64,000 nt of DNA from contig NZ_CP006911.1 of NCBI RefSeq assembly GCF_001281385.1, positions 558,001 through 622,000 of the forward strand, in the 5' to 3' direction. Shown in pieces: positions 1 through 9,486 of this stretch. The DNA comes from Candidatus Pseudothioglobus singularis PS1 (GTDB lineage: Bacteria; Pseudomonadota; Gammaproteobacteria; PS1; Pseudothioglobaceae). Every line of letters begins with the position of its first letter. Within the stretch, counting starts at the first letter, position 1. The position numbers and the translations under genes were made by a program. The notes under the pieces were generated by a model, which was given only the letters and a program-made list of their open reading frames with translations, ran no database searches and was not told where the DNA came from.

Positions 1-138
1 CAAGCCCTCGGAGTCTTTATCGAGTCTACCCACTGGATATATATCTGGAATATTTACATAATTTGCTAATGTATCCCCCTCACCACTAAACTGGCATATC
101 ACTCCAAATGGTTTATTAAATGCTATAACTTTAGCCAT
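1..138 (-). CDS. rluE: RluE-like 23S rRNA pseudouridine synthase (3' part missing)
   Basis: Only the first 46 codons lie inside the window; the gene runs off the left edge. The N-terminus has the NKPFGV segment and then [10 protein letters not shown], the motif that holds the catalytic Asp in the RsuA/RluB/E/F branch of pseudouridine synthases. The short N-terminus without an S4 domain, together with a CQF segment after NKP, resembles RluE, which modifies a uridine in 23S rRNA helix 88 in E. coli. The start ATG overlaps the stop of ratA by 8 bases, so the two are probably co-translated. Without the C-terminus, another member of the RsuA family remains possible. Confidence 0.75.
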   Translation of the reverse strand, partial: MAKVIAFNKPFGVICQFSGEGDTLANYVNIPDIYPVGRLDKDSEGL

Positions 139-562
139 AAACAATTTTTGCTCTATCAACAAAAGCGTCTAATTGTGAGTTGGCAATACTTTTAAATACA
201 GGGGAGATTGTCATGTCGAGTAGCATTGATTTAAAGCTAAATTCAAGTTCTAGATGGACCTTTGCAGCATTTTCACCAAGCGATTCAAATCGCCACTCCC
301 CAGAAAGCTCATCGAAAGGGCCATCCAGTAGTTTCATTTCTATCGACTGAAATGGAGTTAAAGTATTGATCGTTGTAAATGTTTGTTTAAAGCCACTTTT
401 ATTAATCTGAACTGAGGCAGTGATTTGATTACCAGATTCATTTAAAATAGAGGAAGAGTCACACCAGTTTAAAAATTGAGAATAGTCATCTATATTATTA
501 ACTAGCTCAAACATTTGCTGAGGTGTGTATGGAACAATTGCACTTTTAGAAATACGATGCAT
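131..562 (-). CDS. ratA: RatA/COQ10-type START-domain protein
   Basis: A 143-residue single-domain protein of the polyketide cyclase/START (SRPBCC) family. The N-terminal [17 protein letters not shown] and the later [13 protein letters not shown] and C-terminal DRAKIVYG match RatA (YfjG) of E. coli along the whole length. Family members are described either as ubiquinone-binding COQ10 homologues that help respiration or as a ribosome-association toxin; the sequence cannot choose between these roles. Its neighbour smpB is divergent, as in E. coli. The two start codons overlap in the four bases CATG, so its ribosome-binding region lies within the smpB coding sequence. Confidence 0.88.
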   Translation of the reverse strand: MHRISKSAIVPYTPQQMFELVNNIDDYSQFLNWCDSSSILNESGNQITASVQINKSGFKQTFTTINTLTPFQSIEMKLLDGPFDELSGEWRFESLGENAAKVHLELEFSFKSMLLDMTISPVFKSIANSQLDAFVDRAKIVYG

Positions 563-1037
563 GGCAAAAAATAAAAAAGATAATTCAAATACTATTGCTT
601 TAAATAAAAAAGCTAGGCATGACTATTTTATCGAACAAAGTCTAGAGGCAGGTCTAAGTTTACTAGGCTGGGAAGTTAAAAGCCTTAGAGAGAATAAAGT
701 TCAAATTAAAGAAAGCTATGTTATTTATAAAAATAATGAGCTCTTTCTTTTTGGTGCCCATATTTCTCCATTAAGATCAGCTTCAAGCCATGTAGATTGT
801 GACCCAATTAGAACTCGAAAGCTGCTACTTAATAGACTTGAAATTAATAGATTAAGGGAAAAAATTACGCAAAAAGGAGCAACTGTTGTTCCTCTAAAAT
901 TATATTGGGCAAGGGGTCATGTAAAGCTTGAAATCGGAGTTGCAAAAGGAAAAAAAGCACATGACAAGAGGCAAGATATTAAAGATAGAGACTGGAAACT
1001 GGATAAAGCTAGAGCACTAAAAGAGAGTAATCAATAA
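561..1037 (+). CDS. smpB: SsrA-binding protein SmpB
   Basis: SmpB binds tmRNA and brings it to stalled ribosomes for trans-translation. The 158-residue product starts [20 protein letters not shown] and continues with [22 protein letters not shown], the typical beta-barrel start. It ends in a basic tail rich in Lys and Asp/Arg ([15 protein letters not shown]), the part that mimics a codon-anticodon helix. An ATG twelve codons upstream is open, but family alignment and the neighbouring ratA start favour 561. No good Shine-Dalgarno sequence precedes it, which fits a leaderless or very short leader transcript. No ssrA gene was seen in this window. Confidence 0.96.
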   Translation: MAKNKKDNSNTIALNKKARHDYFIEQSLEAGLSLLGWEVKSLRENKVQIKESYVIYKNNELFLFGAHISPLRSASSHVDCDPIRTRKLLLNRLEINRLREKITQKGATVVPLKLYWARGHVKLEIGVAKGKKAHDKRQDIKDRDWKLDKARALKESNQ

Positions 1038-1216
1038 AATATAATATTTTTTTTAAATTATTTTTCAAATAACTTTCTTTTGATAGTACAATAACTACTA
1101 GATACAGCGTTGGAGGCAGATGGTTTCTTTTGATTCTTTCCTCCTAAAAAGGTGTAAAAGTTACCTCTTCCGCTCTGTCTAATTTTTTTAACAAACTTTT
1201 ATTGGAGAGAATTAAA

Positions 1217-1489
1217 ATGAATAAATCAGAATTAATTGATGCAATCGCTTCAGGTGCTAACCTTTCTAAAGCAGATGCTGCAAGAGCTTTAAATGCTACT
1301 ACTGGTGCTATCACTTCTGCTATGGCAAGTGGTGATGGTGTTCAACTTACTGGATTTGGTAGTTTTGTTGTAAGAAGTCGTGCAGCTCGTACTGGTCGTA
1401 ACCCTCAGACAGGAGCTACTATTCAAATTAAAGCTTCTAATGTGGCAGCATTCAAAGCTGGTAAGGCATTGAAGGATGCATGTAACTAA
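1217..1489 (+). CDS. hup: DNA-binding protein HU
   Basis: A 90-residue nucleoid protein of the HU/IHF family that bends and compacts DNA as a dimer. [20 protein letters not shown] is the helical dimer part, GFGSFVV begins the saddle, and the arm carries the family signature around [12 protein letters not shown] with the intercalating Pro. The GRNP motif and the absence of IHF-specific sequence favour HU over IHF. A GGAGAG site 7 bases upstream fixes the ATG at 1217. The gene is a single transcription unit: a 179-base leader region without a gene lies upstream, with a possible TACAAT -10 box at 1087, and a strong terminator lies downstream. Confidence 0.95.
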   Translation: MNKSELIDAIASGANLSKADAARALNATTGAITSAMASGDGVQLTGFGSFVVRSRAARTGRNPQTGATIQIKASNVAAFKAGKALKDACN

Positions 1490-1510
1490 TTAAGTTATAT
1501 TGTTTCATTA

Positions 1511-1536
1511 AAAAGGCGCCTATGGCGCCTTTTTTA
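1511..1536 (+). terminator. Rho-independent terminator of the HU gene
   Basis: The stem AAAAGGCGCC / GGCGCCTTTT with a three-base TAT loop is followed by a T run. It lies 22 bases after the HU stop codon. The six G/C stem pairs make it one of the strongest terminators in the window. The flanking A run makes it potentially bidirectional, which would also serve the dioxygenase gene converging from the right. Confidence 0.93.
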
Positions 1537-1585
1537 TTTCTAAAAAATTATTTATAAATTTTTCAATTACGTTTCTTCAGTAAAG

Positions 1586-2602
1586 TCATTTGTCGAGATC
1601 CACATAATAGTTTTGTTGCCCATCTTCATTGCTACTGAGATCATTGATTGCAGTTTCTACATCCTTTATTGCATCTTTGAGCTCTTTAATAATTAGATGA
1701 GTGTCATCAGTAAAAGGAAGTTCTTCAATTAATCGATTGAGTTTTCCTCTTGAAAGCCAAGCCTTATGCTTTGCCCATTCCGGGAATAATAACTGATGAG
1801 GGTCAACACTTTTTACATCTGAGAATCTAGAGGGATCATCTGATTCAATCTCCAGAGGCACATACCCATTAACCATTGTGATTCGGTCAAAATGCTCTTT
1901 GAGTTTTGCACCGCGGTGAACAACCATATTTCCTTGCATTACTACTATGTAACCAGGACCAGGAAAGTGAGGGCTCTTTATTTTTTTTTCAGATAGTTTT
2001 TCACCTTTATTTGTTATTTTTTCTACTTCATTTTTGGTGCCCATGTAGTATTGAAATTCACCTCCTACTTGCTTGGTTGGATCTGAAACTATCATGACAT
2101 AGTCAAGTCCAATGGTATCAGTATGCCATCTATCTACTGCTCGATTTAGATCATCCGGAGCAAAATTACAGTGTCCAAGGTGCAATGGAATTGAGTGAGG
2201 GGATACAGGAATGCCATAAATTTTTGACATAAAACTGCTAACCTCAGGGCATAAACATAGATCTCTTAGAAAGCGGGAGCGATATACACAGCCTCTTAAC
2301 ATATGCTGAATCCTTGATCCACCGCTTGAGGAAAATGTTTTTAGCTTCTGTATAACTTTCATTAATTCTTCTGAGCCTTCATTAGATAAGAGTCTCGCAA
2401 CACCAGAAATAGCAAACTCAGTCGGACACTTTGAAATTTCTTCAGCACTATAGCCAAGATCCTTTAATGAAATAGAGTCTTTGGGATACTCTAATGCAAG
2501 ATGCTTTTTAGGATCATAAACTGGCTCATCCTCAAGATAATGATATCCTTCTGGCAGGTTCTTTGGAAATGTGATCGGAGAATTTAATAGTTGGTTTTTC
2601 AT
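1586..2602 (-). CDS. putative Fe(II)/2-oxoglutarate dioxygenase (PhyH-like)
   Basis: A 338-residue protein with no signal peptide or membrane segment. A plausible 2-His-1-carboxylate iron site is visible: His160 and Asp162 in RWHTDTIGLDY, then His229 in MVVHRGAKL, with Arg240 in DRITMVNGY placed to bind 2-oxoglutarate. Spacing and the double-stranded-helix look suggest the phytanoyl-CoA dioxygenase-like group, whose members hydroxylate many small molecules. The substrate is unknown. It is divergent from an FAD amine oxidase across 123 bases, so the two may act on the same nitrogen compound. The family is called from motifs only. Confidence 0.6.
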   Translation of the reverse strand: MKNQLLNSPITFPKNLPEGYHYLEDEPVYDPKKHLALEYPKDSISLKDLGYSAEEISKCPTEFAISGVARLLSNEGSEELMKVIQKLKTFSSSGGSRIQHMLRGCVYRSRFLRDLCLCPEVSSFMSKIYGIPVSPHSIPLHLGHCNFAPDDLNRAVDRWHTDTIGLDYVMIVSDPTKQVGGEFQYYMGTKNEVEKITNKGEKLSEKKIKSPHFPGPGYIVVMQGNMVVHRGAKLKEHFDRITMVNGYVPLEIESDDPSRFSDVKSVDPHQLLFPEWAKHKAWLSRGKLNRLIEELPFTDDTHLIIKELKDAIKDVETAINDLSSNEDGQQNYYVDLDK

Positions 2603-2725
2603 AGTAAATACATTTTTTGCTGTTTCATTATAATACTTATATATACAAAACTAAAACATCCTTTCTTATAGAAATCTATACATAAAAAGGTTAAGATACT
2701 CCTGCGTTTTAATTATTTTTTTTGT

Positions 2726-4051
2726 ATGACTAAATTTACTCCTTATTGGTGGGAAGGTCAGCCACGATTTGAAAACAATACCGAACTTCCTCAAAGTGTG
2801 GATGTTGTAATTGTTGGAGCTGGTTATACAGGTCTTAGTGCTGCTTTAACGTTGGCAAATAATGGTAAAAAAGTTATTGTTTTGGATGCTGAGGATATTG
2901 GATTTGGAGCCAGCACTCGCAATGGTGGCATGTTAGGTTCAGGCCATAAAGTTTCGAATGATCATGCGCAGCAAAAATATGGCTCAGAGGTAGCCTCCAA
3001 TCTTCATAAAGAAGCTAATGCCTCACTGGCTTATACGACTAATTTAATTAAAGAGAATCAGATTGATTGTGATCTTCAAATTTGTGGAAGGCTTAGAACC
3101 TCATGGCTACCTCAAAACCAAACAGATATGTCTAATAATTTAAATAAATTAAAAGATATTGAAGATTTTAATTCTCAAATGATCAATTTAGATCTTCTAA
3201 AGAAGTCAATTAAAACTGATTTATATTTTGGAGGGCAGTATTATGAAGACCATGGAGCGGTTCAACCTCGTAAATTTCATTATGGCTTATTGAAACTTGC
3301 AATTAATGCAGGTGCAATGGTTTATGGAAGTAGACCTGTAACTAAAATTATTAAAAAATCAAAATCAAATGAACTATTGTTTACAGTTAATACTGATGAC
3401 ACCTCTATTGAATGCAAAGACGTATTAATGGCAACAAATGGATACACACGCTCTAATCTTTCAAAGTATTTATCTAGGCGTGTGTTGCCAGTTCCAAGCT
3501 TTATTATTACAACTGTTGATATTGGTGAGGATAGAGTGAAATCGTTATTACCAGGAGGCCATTGTATGGTGGAGACTCGTAAACGTTATTGTTACTATCG
3601 AGCTACTCCTTGTGGAAAAAGAATTATGCTGGGTACCCGAGCTGCAATGCACGCAATGAGTGCTGAAGACGCTCTGCCAACGCTTAAGAAAATGCTGTCT
3701 GAAATTTTTCCCTCTTTGAAGGATGTTGACATTAGTCATTGCTGGACAGGATTTACTGGCTTTAGTTTTAGTCAGCTTCCAAATCTTAGCTCAAAAAATG
3801 GCATATATTCCGCACTTGGGTACTGTGGAAATGGCGTTGCAATGGCCCCCTATTTGGGCCATAAAGCCGCACTTAAAATATTAAATCCAGATCAAAGAGT
3901 GTCTGTTTTTGAACAAACGCCTCTAGAAACAAGGCCATACTACTTTGGAAAGCCATGGTTTTTGCCAATTGCCAGTGCCTATTTTAGAGGCTTTGATTTG
4001 TATGATAATTTCAGACGAGTGAAATCAATAAAAAAAGTTAATTTTGATTAA
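2726..4051 (+). CDS. FAD-dependent amine/amino-acid oxidoreductase (DAO family)
   Basis: A 441-residue flavoprotein. A dinucleotide-binding motif lies at residues 27-41 (VVIVGAGYTGLSAAL), the acidic strand end is VLDAED, and GASTRNGGML is the FAD contact typical of the DAO/glycine-oxidase family. A C-terminal ALGYCGNGVAMAPYLG closes the FAD site. It resembles gamma-glutamylputrescine oxidases (PuuB) and related imino-acid-forming oxidases, including the N-terminal aromatic YWWEG-type segment. The real substrate cannot be read from sequence. Its only close neighbour is the divergent dioxygenase, and it is followed by an independent ndk unit 102 bases on. Confidence 0.8.
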   Translation: MTKFTPYWWEGQPRFENNTELPQSVDVVIVGAGYTGLSAALTLANNGKKVIVLDAEDIGFGASTRNGGMLGSGHKVSNDHAQQKYGSEVASNLHKEANASLAYTTNLIKENQIDCDLQICGRLRTSWLPQNQTDMSNNLNKLKDIEDFNSQMINLDLLKKSIKTDLYFGGQYYEDHGAVQPRKFHYGLLKLAINAGAMVYGSRPVTKIIKKSKSNELLFTVNTDDTSIECKDVLMATNGYTRSNLSKYLSRRVLPVPSFIITTVDIGEDRVKSLLPGGHCMVETRKRYCYYRATPCGKRIMLGTRAAMHAMSAEDALPTLKKMLSEIFPSLKDVDISHCWTGFTGFSFSQLPNLSSKNGIYSALGYCGNGVAMAPYLGHKAALKILNPDQRVSVFEQTPLETRPYYFGKPWFLPIASAYFRGFDLYDNFRRVKSIKKVNFD

Positions 4052-4153
4052 TTTTTACATTAATAACAAGAGCTTTCAATTTTCTCTGTAATTAAAAGAA
4101 ATCTACATTAGCATGGTAAAATATCGCCTTTTTAAATAATTGGGGATTTATCC

Positions 4154-4579
4154 ATGGAACAAACTCTATCTATAATTAAACCGGATGCTGTAGCTAAAAA
4201 TGTAATTGGCCAAATTTATTCACGCTTTGAAAGTGCTGGGTTTAAAATTGTTGCATCAAAAATGATTCACCTGGATGATGAAATGGCTGGTGGATTCTAT
4301 GCCGTTCATCAAGACAGACCTTTCTTTAATGACCTAGTAAGTTTTATGACATCTGGTCCAGTGATGATCCAAGTTCTTGAGGGTGAAAATGCTGTTGCAA
4401 AGCATCGTGAAATAATGGGAGCTACTAATCCAAAAGAGGCCGACGCAGGAACAATAAGAGCTGACTTTGCAGAGTCCTTGGATGAAAATGCAGTTCATGG
4501 TTCTGATTCTCAGGAAAATGCAGCAATTGAAATTGCATATTTCTTTGGCGATGATGGCGTTTGTCCAAGAACTAGATAG
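4154..4579 (+). CDS. ndk: nucleoside diphosphate kinase
   Basis: Transfers the gamma phosphate of ATP to other NDPs through a phospho-histidine. The 141-residue protein has the usual bacterial length, begins [15 protein letters not shown], and carries the active-site His115 in NAVHGSDS followed by the [11 protein letters not shown] end. It is the first gene of the ndk-rlmN-small membrane protein-ispG run. A TAAAAT hexamer near 4118 is a possible -10 box, with a GGGGA ribosome site before the ATG. Confidence 0.98.
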   Translation: MEQTLSIIKPDAVAKNVIGQIYSRFESAGFKIVASKMIHLDDEMAGGFYAVHQDRPFFNDLVSFMTSGPVMIQVLEGENAVAKHREIMGATNPKEADAGTIRADFAESLDENAVHGSDSQENAAIEIAYFFGDDGVCPRTR

Positions 4580-4600
4580 ATAAAAGAAGGATATTGTCTT

Positions 4601-5695
4601 ATGTTAGAAAAACAAAACCTTCTAGGGCTTACGCAAAGTAAGCTTAAGAAGTTTTTTTCTGATTTAAATGAGAAACCCTTTCGCACTAAACAAATTATGC
4701 AGTGGGTTTATCATCAAGGTGTTACCGACTTTGATGATATGCATAACTTTTCTAAAGATTTAAGACAAAAACTTGACTCAATCGCCTCAATAAATATGCC
4801 TGAGATTGTCTCCTTGAATCACTCTAAGGACGGGGTAGTCAAGTGGGTTATAAAGCTTGGTGAAGACAATCATATTGAAAGTGTCTTCATACCTCAAAAG
4901 GATAGAGGAACTTTGTGTATTTCTTCGCAGGTTGGATGCTCATTGGCTTGTACTTTCTGTTCAACTGGCTATCAGGGCTTTAATCGTAACCTCAAAAATC
5001 ACGAGATCATCGCTCAAGTCTTGATTGCTAAAAACTATCTTGAGGCCCATAATAGTAGAATCACTAATGTTGTTTTTATGGGAATGGGGGAGCCTCTTCT
5101 CAATGAATCTCCGGTTTATGATGCATGTGAAATTCTTTTGGATGATTGGGCATTTGGCCTTTCAAGGAGAAAAGTAACTGTCTCATCATCAGGAATTGTG
5201 CCTGCACTCATAAGAATGTCAGACACTGTTCCGGTTAGCTTGGCTATTTCTTTACATGCACCCGATGATATACTTAGAGATATATTGGTCCCCATCAATC
5301 AAAAATATCCTATAAAAGAGCTTATGAAGGCATGCCATTATTACCTAAAAGCTGGAACTCAAGAAAGGCATATATTATTTGAGTATGTCATGCTTGATGG
5401 AGTCAATGATTCTATTGAGCAGGCTAAATCCCTTTCAAAGCTTTTAAATTACTGGTTTGAGAGTGAATCAGCAAAAGTTAATTTAATTCCCTTTAACCCT
5501 TTTCCAGAGTCTCAATACAAAACATCAAGCCCTTCAACTATCGACAAGTTTCAAGATGTCCTCTTTAAAGCTGGTATAAGAACGACCACAAGAAGAACAA
5601 GAGGTGATGATGTTGATGCCGCATGTGGCCAGTTGGCTGGAAAAGTCTTAGACAAGAGCAGAAGAAATGCTGAGCGGAATAGATTACTATCCTAA
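4601..5695 (+). CDS. rlmN: 23S rRNA/tRNA adenine-C2 methyltransferase RlmN
   Basis: A radical-SAM enzyme that methylates A2503 of 23S rRNA and A37 of some tRNAs. The iron-sulfur motif CxxxCxxC is Cys113, Cys117 and Cys120 (GCSLACTFCSTG). The C-terminal resolving Cys342 sits in DAACGQL. The length, 364 residues, is normal. It follows ndk by 21 bases, the same order as in many gammaproteobacteria. Its last 29 bases overlap the start of the next gene, suggesting coupled translation. Confidence 0.97.
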   Translation: MLEKQNLLGLTQSKLKKFFSDLNEKPFRTKQIMQWVYHQGVTDFDDMHNFSKDLRQKLDSIASINMPEIVSLNHSKDGVVKWVIKLGEDNHIESVFIPQKDRGTLCISSQVGCSLACTFCSTGYQGFNRNLKNHEIIAQVLIAKNYLEAHNSRITNVVFMGMGEPLLNESPVYDACEILLDDWAFGLSRRKVTVSSSGIVPALIRMSDTVPVSLAISLHAPDDILRDILVPINQKYPIKELMKACHYYLKAGTQERHILFEYVMLDGVNDSIEQAKSLSKLLNYWFESESAKVNLIPFNPFPESQYKTSSPSTIDKFQDVLFKAGIRTTTRRTRGDDVDAACGQLAGKVLDKSRRNAERNRLLS

Positions 5696-5975
5696 AAAGA
5701 AAAAACAACTTAAAGGAAAACTCTTCTGGGTTGTTTTGTTATTTATAATTCTATTAGGCATGTGGTATTATTTTCAGGATTTAGAGTTGTCAGAGGGAAG
5801 CTCCAGTTCAATTATCATCAGTAGGCCGATTGAGGATAGTGAGCCTGTTTCTTTATTAAAAAATCAATTAGGTTCAGTCAATCAAGTTGACGAATCGATT
5901 TCTGAAACAACTATTAATAATAGCGAAAGTCTGGATGAAGTAATTAGTAATTATGAAGCAAATACACAAAATTAA
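5667..5975 (+). CDS. small single-pass membrane protein, unknown function
   Basis: A 102-residue protein. A short basic N-terminus ([11 protein letters not shown]) precedes one membrane helix at about residues 20-36 ([17 protein letters not shown]), then an acidic Ser/Glu-rich tail predicted to lie in the periplasm. No known domain was recognised. It overlaps rlmN by 29 bases and ispG by 23 bases, so both ends are translationally coupled. In many gammaproteobacteria this slot is held by pilW/pilF and the cytoskeletal protein RodZ, which also has one membrane helix. A shrunken RodZ-like protein is possible, but there is no helix-turn-helix left to support it. Confidence 0.7.
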   Translation: MLSGIDYYPKKKKQLKGKLFWVVLLFIILLGMWYYFQDLELSEGSSSSIIISRPIEDSEPVSLLKNQLGSVNQVDESISETTINNSESLDEVISNYEANTQN

Positions 5976-7035
5976 TCGAAGATTATCTAAGCAAATATTT
6001 GTGGGAAATGTTGCTATTGGAGGAGATTCTCCAATTAGTGTTCAGAGCATGACTAATACTGATACATGCGATGTAGATTCTACAGTGAATCAAATACTTT
6101 CTCTTGAGAACGCTGGGGCTGATTTAGTTCGGGTGTCGATTCCCACTATGGATGCAGCAGAGGCATTCAAAAAAATAAAGAAGCGTGTCAATATTCCTTT
6201 AATCACTGACATTCATTTTGATTATAAGATTGCTTTAAAAGTAGCAGGGTATGGCGCTGATTGCTTAAGAATAAATCCAGGGAATATTGGGAAAGAGGAT
6301 CGAATTAAGGAAGTTGTTGCTTCAGCAAAAGATAATGGAATACCAATAAGAATAGGTGTTAATGCGGGTTCACTTGAAAAAGATCTACAAAAAAAATATA
6401 CGGAGCCAACGCCTGAAGCAATGGTTGAGTCAGCATTTAGACATATTGATATTCTTGATAGACTGAATTTTGATAACTATAAAGTTTCATTAAAGGCCTC
6501 AGAGGTTTTTATGACTGTGTTCGCCTATCGTCAATTAGCTTCGCAAATTGATAACCCACTTCATCTAGGTATAACTGAAGCCGGCTCTTTTCGTTCTGGT
6601 GCTGTCAAGTCTTCAATTGGCATGGGATTACTTTTGAGTGAGGGGATTGGAGATACTATTCGAGTTTCACTTGCTTCTGATCCAGTTGATGAGATCAAGG
6701 TTGGCTTTGATATTTTAAAGTCACTTCATTTAAGAAAAAAAGGCGTTAATTTAATTGCCTGCCCATCATGCTCTAGGCAAAAGTTTGATGTCATTTCAGT
6801 TGTTAATGAACTTGAATCTCGTCTTGAAGATATTACTGAGTCGATTGATGTAGCCGTTATTGGTTGCGTCGTTAATGGTCCGGGAGAGGCAAAAGAGGTT
6901 AGTGTAGGCCTAACGGGAGGCTCTCCAAACCTTCTCTATATTGATGGAAAGACTCACAGTAAGGTTACTAATGATTCATTAGTCGACACTCTTGAGGCGC
7001 AGATAAGAAGGCGAATTCCTATTTCCAACGTTTAG
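5953..7035 (+). CDS. ispG: 4-hydroxy-3-methylbut-2-enyl diphosphate synthase IspG
   Basis: The penultimate enzyme of the MEP isoprenoid pathway, a [4Fe-4S] protein that reductively opens MEcPP. The 360 residues align with the E. coli type from [16 protein letters not shown] onward, with DIHFDY and RINPGNIG in the TIM barrel. The cluster ligands are Cys270 and Cys273 (ACPSCSR) and Cys305 ([10 protein letters not shown]). It is the compact bacterial form, without the insert domain of plant enzymes. It ends by overlapping the stop of the converging DUF2062 gene by 17 bases. Confidence 0.97.
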   Translation: MKQIHKINRRLSKQIFVGNVAIGGDSPISVQSMTNTDTCDVDSTVNQILSLENAGADLVRVSIPTMDAAEAFKKIKKRVNIPLITDIHFDYKIALKVAGYGADCLRINPGNIGKEDRIKEVVASAKDNGIPIRIGVNAGSLEKDLQKKYTEPTPEAMVESAFRHIDILDRLNFDNYKVSLKASEVFMTVFAYRQLASQIDNPLHLGITEAGSFRSGAVKSSIGMGLLLSEGIGDTIRVSLASDPVDEIKVGFDILKSLHLRKKGVNLIACPSCSRQKFDVISVVNELESRLEDITESIDVAVIGCVVNGPGEAKEVSVGLTGGSPNLLYIDGKTHSKVTNDSLVDTLEAQIRRRIPISNV

Positions 7036-7504
7036 CTCTTTTAATTGCCCTATATTTATAGATAGTAATAATTGCAAAATAGCCAAGTATTGCTGTAATT
7101 GTAGAAGTTATTATTCCTCCAACCCACATAGCCAGAGTAGCACTTCCAAAGTTATCCATTAGGTATGAAAATGAAAATTCAAAGCCTGGATCCATTTCAA
7201 TCCCCATAATTGAAGCACCCAATTTATAAGTGAAATAAAAAATGGGAACCATGGTGATTGGGTTATTCACCCAAACCAAGAGCATTGAAAGTAAGATGTT
7301 TGCTGAAAATATAACTGCAAGAACTGCTCCCAATAGAGTATGCCCGGGAATAGGAAGGAATGCACAAAATAATCCAATAGCAAAAGCTTTGGCAATAGTC
7401 CTTTTATTCCATTTCCACAACTCTGGATCAGCCAAGTGCTTATTGAGCCAACCTAAATTAACATTTTCTCGCTTTGGGCTATATTTTTTTAATGTCTCTT
7501 TCAT
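7019..7504 (-). CDS. DUF2062 family membrane protein
   Basis: A 161-residue integral membrane protein. [26 protein letters not shown] and the following [20 protein letters not shown] are the hallmarks of DUF2062 (the P-x-P-G-H and N-P-x-T motifs). About three hydrophobic helices are visible, at about residues 40-60, 70-90 and 125-150. The function of the family is not established. Its start overlaps the dxs stop by 4 bases (ATGA), so it is translated with dxs. The tail overlaps the ispG tail on the other strand. Confidence 0.85.
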   Translation of the reverse strand: MKETLKKYSPKRENVNLGWLNKHLADPELWKWNKRTIAKAFAIGLFCAFLPIPGHTLLGAVLAVIFSANILLSMLLVWVNNPITMVPIFYFTYKLGASIMGIEMDPGFEFSFSYLMDNFGSATLAMWVGGIITSTITAILGYFAIITIYKYRAIKRAKRWK

Positions 7505-9309
7505 TTATTTTTAGACACATTAATAATATTTTCTGATGTGAGTCCGTAAAGCTCATAAAGCTCAGATTGGGAACCATGCTCTGTAACCTTATCAGGGACA
7601 CCAAGAATTTTCAAAGGCGTATTAATGTTATTTTCCTGTAATAGTTCATTAATGGCGCTACCTGCACCACCATTGACAGTATTATCTTCAATAGAGATAA
7701 GTACTTTAGAGTTATTTGCAATCTCAATAATTAAAGCTTTATCTAAGGGCTTAACAAACCTCATATCAACAACTGTAGCATTAATTTTTTCAGAAGCTTC
7801 AAGCGCAATTTCAAGCATATTTCCAAAAGCAAAAATAGCAGTATCTTTTCCAGTTTTAACTATATTTCCTTTCCCAAGCTCAATTGTTGAGGATGAAACA
7901 AATTCCAAAATCTCAGATTTTCCTCTTGGAAATCTCACACAAACTGGCCCATCAAAATTATGAGCAAAATTAAGCGCTTTATACATTTCCAATGACGAAC
8001 TGGGTGCAATAATAATAATGTTAGGGATACATCTTAAAAAACTCAAATCATAAATACCTGCATGTGTTGCACCATCTGCACCAACTAGTCCTGCTCGATC
8101 AATTGCAAACGTAACATTTAAATTTTGTAGAGCAATGTCGTGAATAAATTGGTCATAGCCACGCTGTAAAAATGTTGAATAAATTGCAACTACAGGTTTT
8201 AGTCCTTTAGTTGCAATTCCGCCAGCCAGAGTAACTGCATGCTGCTCTGCAATGGCAACATCTACAAAACGTTCCGGAAAGCTATTTGCAAATTCAACCA
8301 TTCCAGACCCTTCTGACATTGCTGGGGTTATTCCAATAAGACTTTGATCATCCTTAGCAGTATCACAAAGCCATTTTCCAAAAACGCTACTATAGCTTGG
8401 AAAGTTATTACTTGATAATGATGGCGGCGATATACCATGAAATTTTAGTGGATTCTCTTCTGCAGCTTCCAAGCCATGACCTTTTTTTGTAATGATGTGA
8501 AGTATTCTGGGTTTTTTAAGATTTTTAAGATTTTCTAGAGTTTTGACTAATATGGAAATATCATGTCCATCAATTGGGCCAAAGTAATCTATTCCTAATT
8601 CTTCAAAAAGAGTACCTGGCAAGATCATTCCTTTTAAATGCTCCTCAGATCGTTTTGCAAACTTTTGAATACGTGGAAGCCTTTCAAGGAATTCAAGCGA
8701 TTTAGATTTCATAGTTGAGTATATCTTTCCAGAAATAAGACGCGTTAAATATTTGCTTAGTGCACCCACATTTTTGGAGATGGACATATCGTTATCATTG
8801 AGAATGATGAGCAGGTTGGCATCTGTATCTCCAGCATGATTCATAGCTTCAAATGACATGCCACCCGTTAGCGCACCATCTCCAATGACAGCTATTGAGG
8901 TGTCTGAATTATTATTGAGTTTATTTGCCATAGCAATTCCGAGGGCCGCACTAATGGAGGTTGAGGAATGACCAGCGCCGAAGACATCATGCTCACTTTC
9001 ACTTCGCTTTGTAAAACCAGATAAGCCATCTTTTTGACGAAGAGTTGACATTAGATCTTTGCGACCTGTTAATATTTTATGAGTGTATGCCTGATGACCC
9101 ACATCCCAGACGAAAGTATCATCAGGGCTGTCAAAAACATAATGCATTGCCAAGGTCAATTCAATTGTTCCAAGGTTCGAACTTAAATGACCACCTGTCT
9201 TTTCAATGCTCTCAATTAAGAATAACTTAATTTCTTCTGCAAGAGAATTAAGTTCATTAATATCTAATTTTTTGATATCGCTAGGATTATGAATGTGATT
9301 TAAGATCAT
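7501..9309 (-). CDS. dxs: 1-deoxy-D-xylulose-5-phosphate synthase
   Basis: The first and rate-setting enzyme of the MEP pathway, condensing pyruvate with glyceraldehyde 3-phosphate using thiamine diphosphate. The 602 residues include the TPP motif GDGALTGGMSFEAMNHAG through NDNDMSISKNVG, the DVAIAEQHAVTLAGG pyrimidine-binding segment and RFPRG. Length is slightly below the usual 620. A TATAAT box (plus-strand 9356-9361) lies about 47 bases upstream of the ATG. It needs TPP, and thiC and thiL are encoded elsewhere in this window. Confidence 0.97.
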   Translation of the reverse strand: MILNHIHNPSDIKKLDINELNSLAEEIKLFLIESIEKTGGHLSSNLGTIELTLAMHYVFDSPDDTFVWDVGHQAYTHKILTGRKDLMSTLRQKDGLSGFTKRSESEHDVFGAGHSSTSISAALGIAMANKLNNNSDTSIAVIGDGALTGGMSFEAMNHAGDTDANLLIILNDNDMSISKNVGALSKYLTRLISGKIYSTMKSKSLEFLERLPRIQKFAKRSEEHLKGMILPGTLFEELGIDYFGPIDGHDISILVKTLENLKNLKKPRILHIITKKGHGLEAAEENPLKFHGISPPSLSSNNFPSYSSVFGKWLCDTAKDDQSLIGITPAMSEGSGMVEFANSFPERFVDVAIAEQHAVTLAGGIATKGLKPVVAIYSTFLQRGYDQFIHDIALQNLNVTFAIDRAGLVGADGATHAGIYDLSFLRCIPNIIIIAPSSSLEMYKALNFAHNFDGPVCVRFPRGKSEILEFVSSSTIELGKGNIVKTGKDTAIFAFGNMLEIALEASEKINATVVDMRFVKPLDKALIIEIANNSKVLISIEDNTVNGGAGSAINELLQENNINTPLKILGVPDKVTEHGSQSELYELYGLTSENIINVSKNK

Positions 9310-9486
9310 TCGACTTCGTTAAAAAACTTAATTAAATAGCAGAGAAAAGAGTCGAATTATACACTTGTCAGTATTGAGAATAGTGGAGCCCTAATGGAGT
9401 TTTAATGTTTATGATAAGTCTAAATAAACTTAAATTACTTTCGGCTACTAGTAAAATTAACATTTTTTGTAGGGTTATCTTGAAAT

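Noticed and set aside
1112-1145. GGAGG/CCTCC hairpin in the leader of the HU gene
   Set aside because: Only five pairs with a 24-base loop and no extension on either side, so chance is likely.
9308-9357. Eight-base inverted repeat ATTCGACT/AGTCGAAT around the dxs start codon, a possible RNA switch
   Set aside because: The far arm overlaps the likely TATAAT box (9356-9361), so it would hardly be transcribed. The 34-base loop also makes the hairpin weak.
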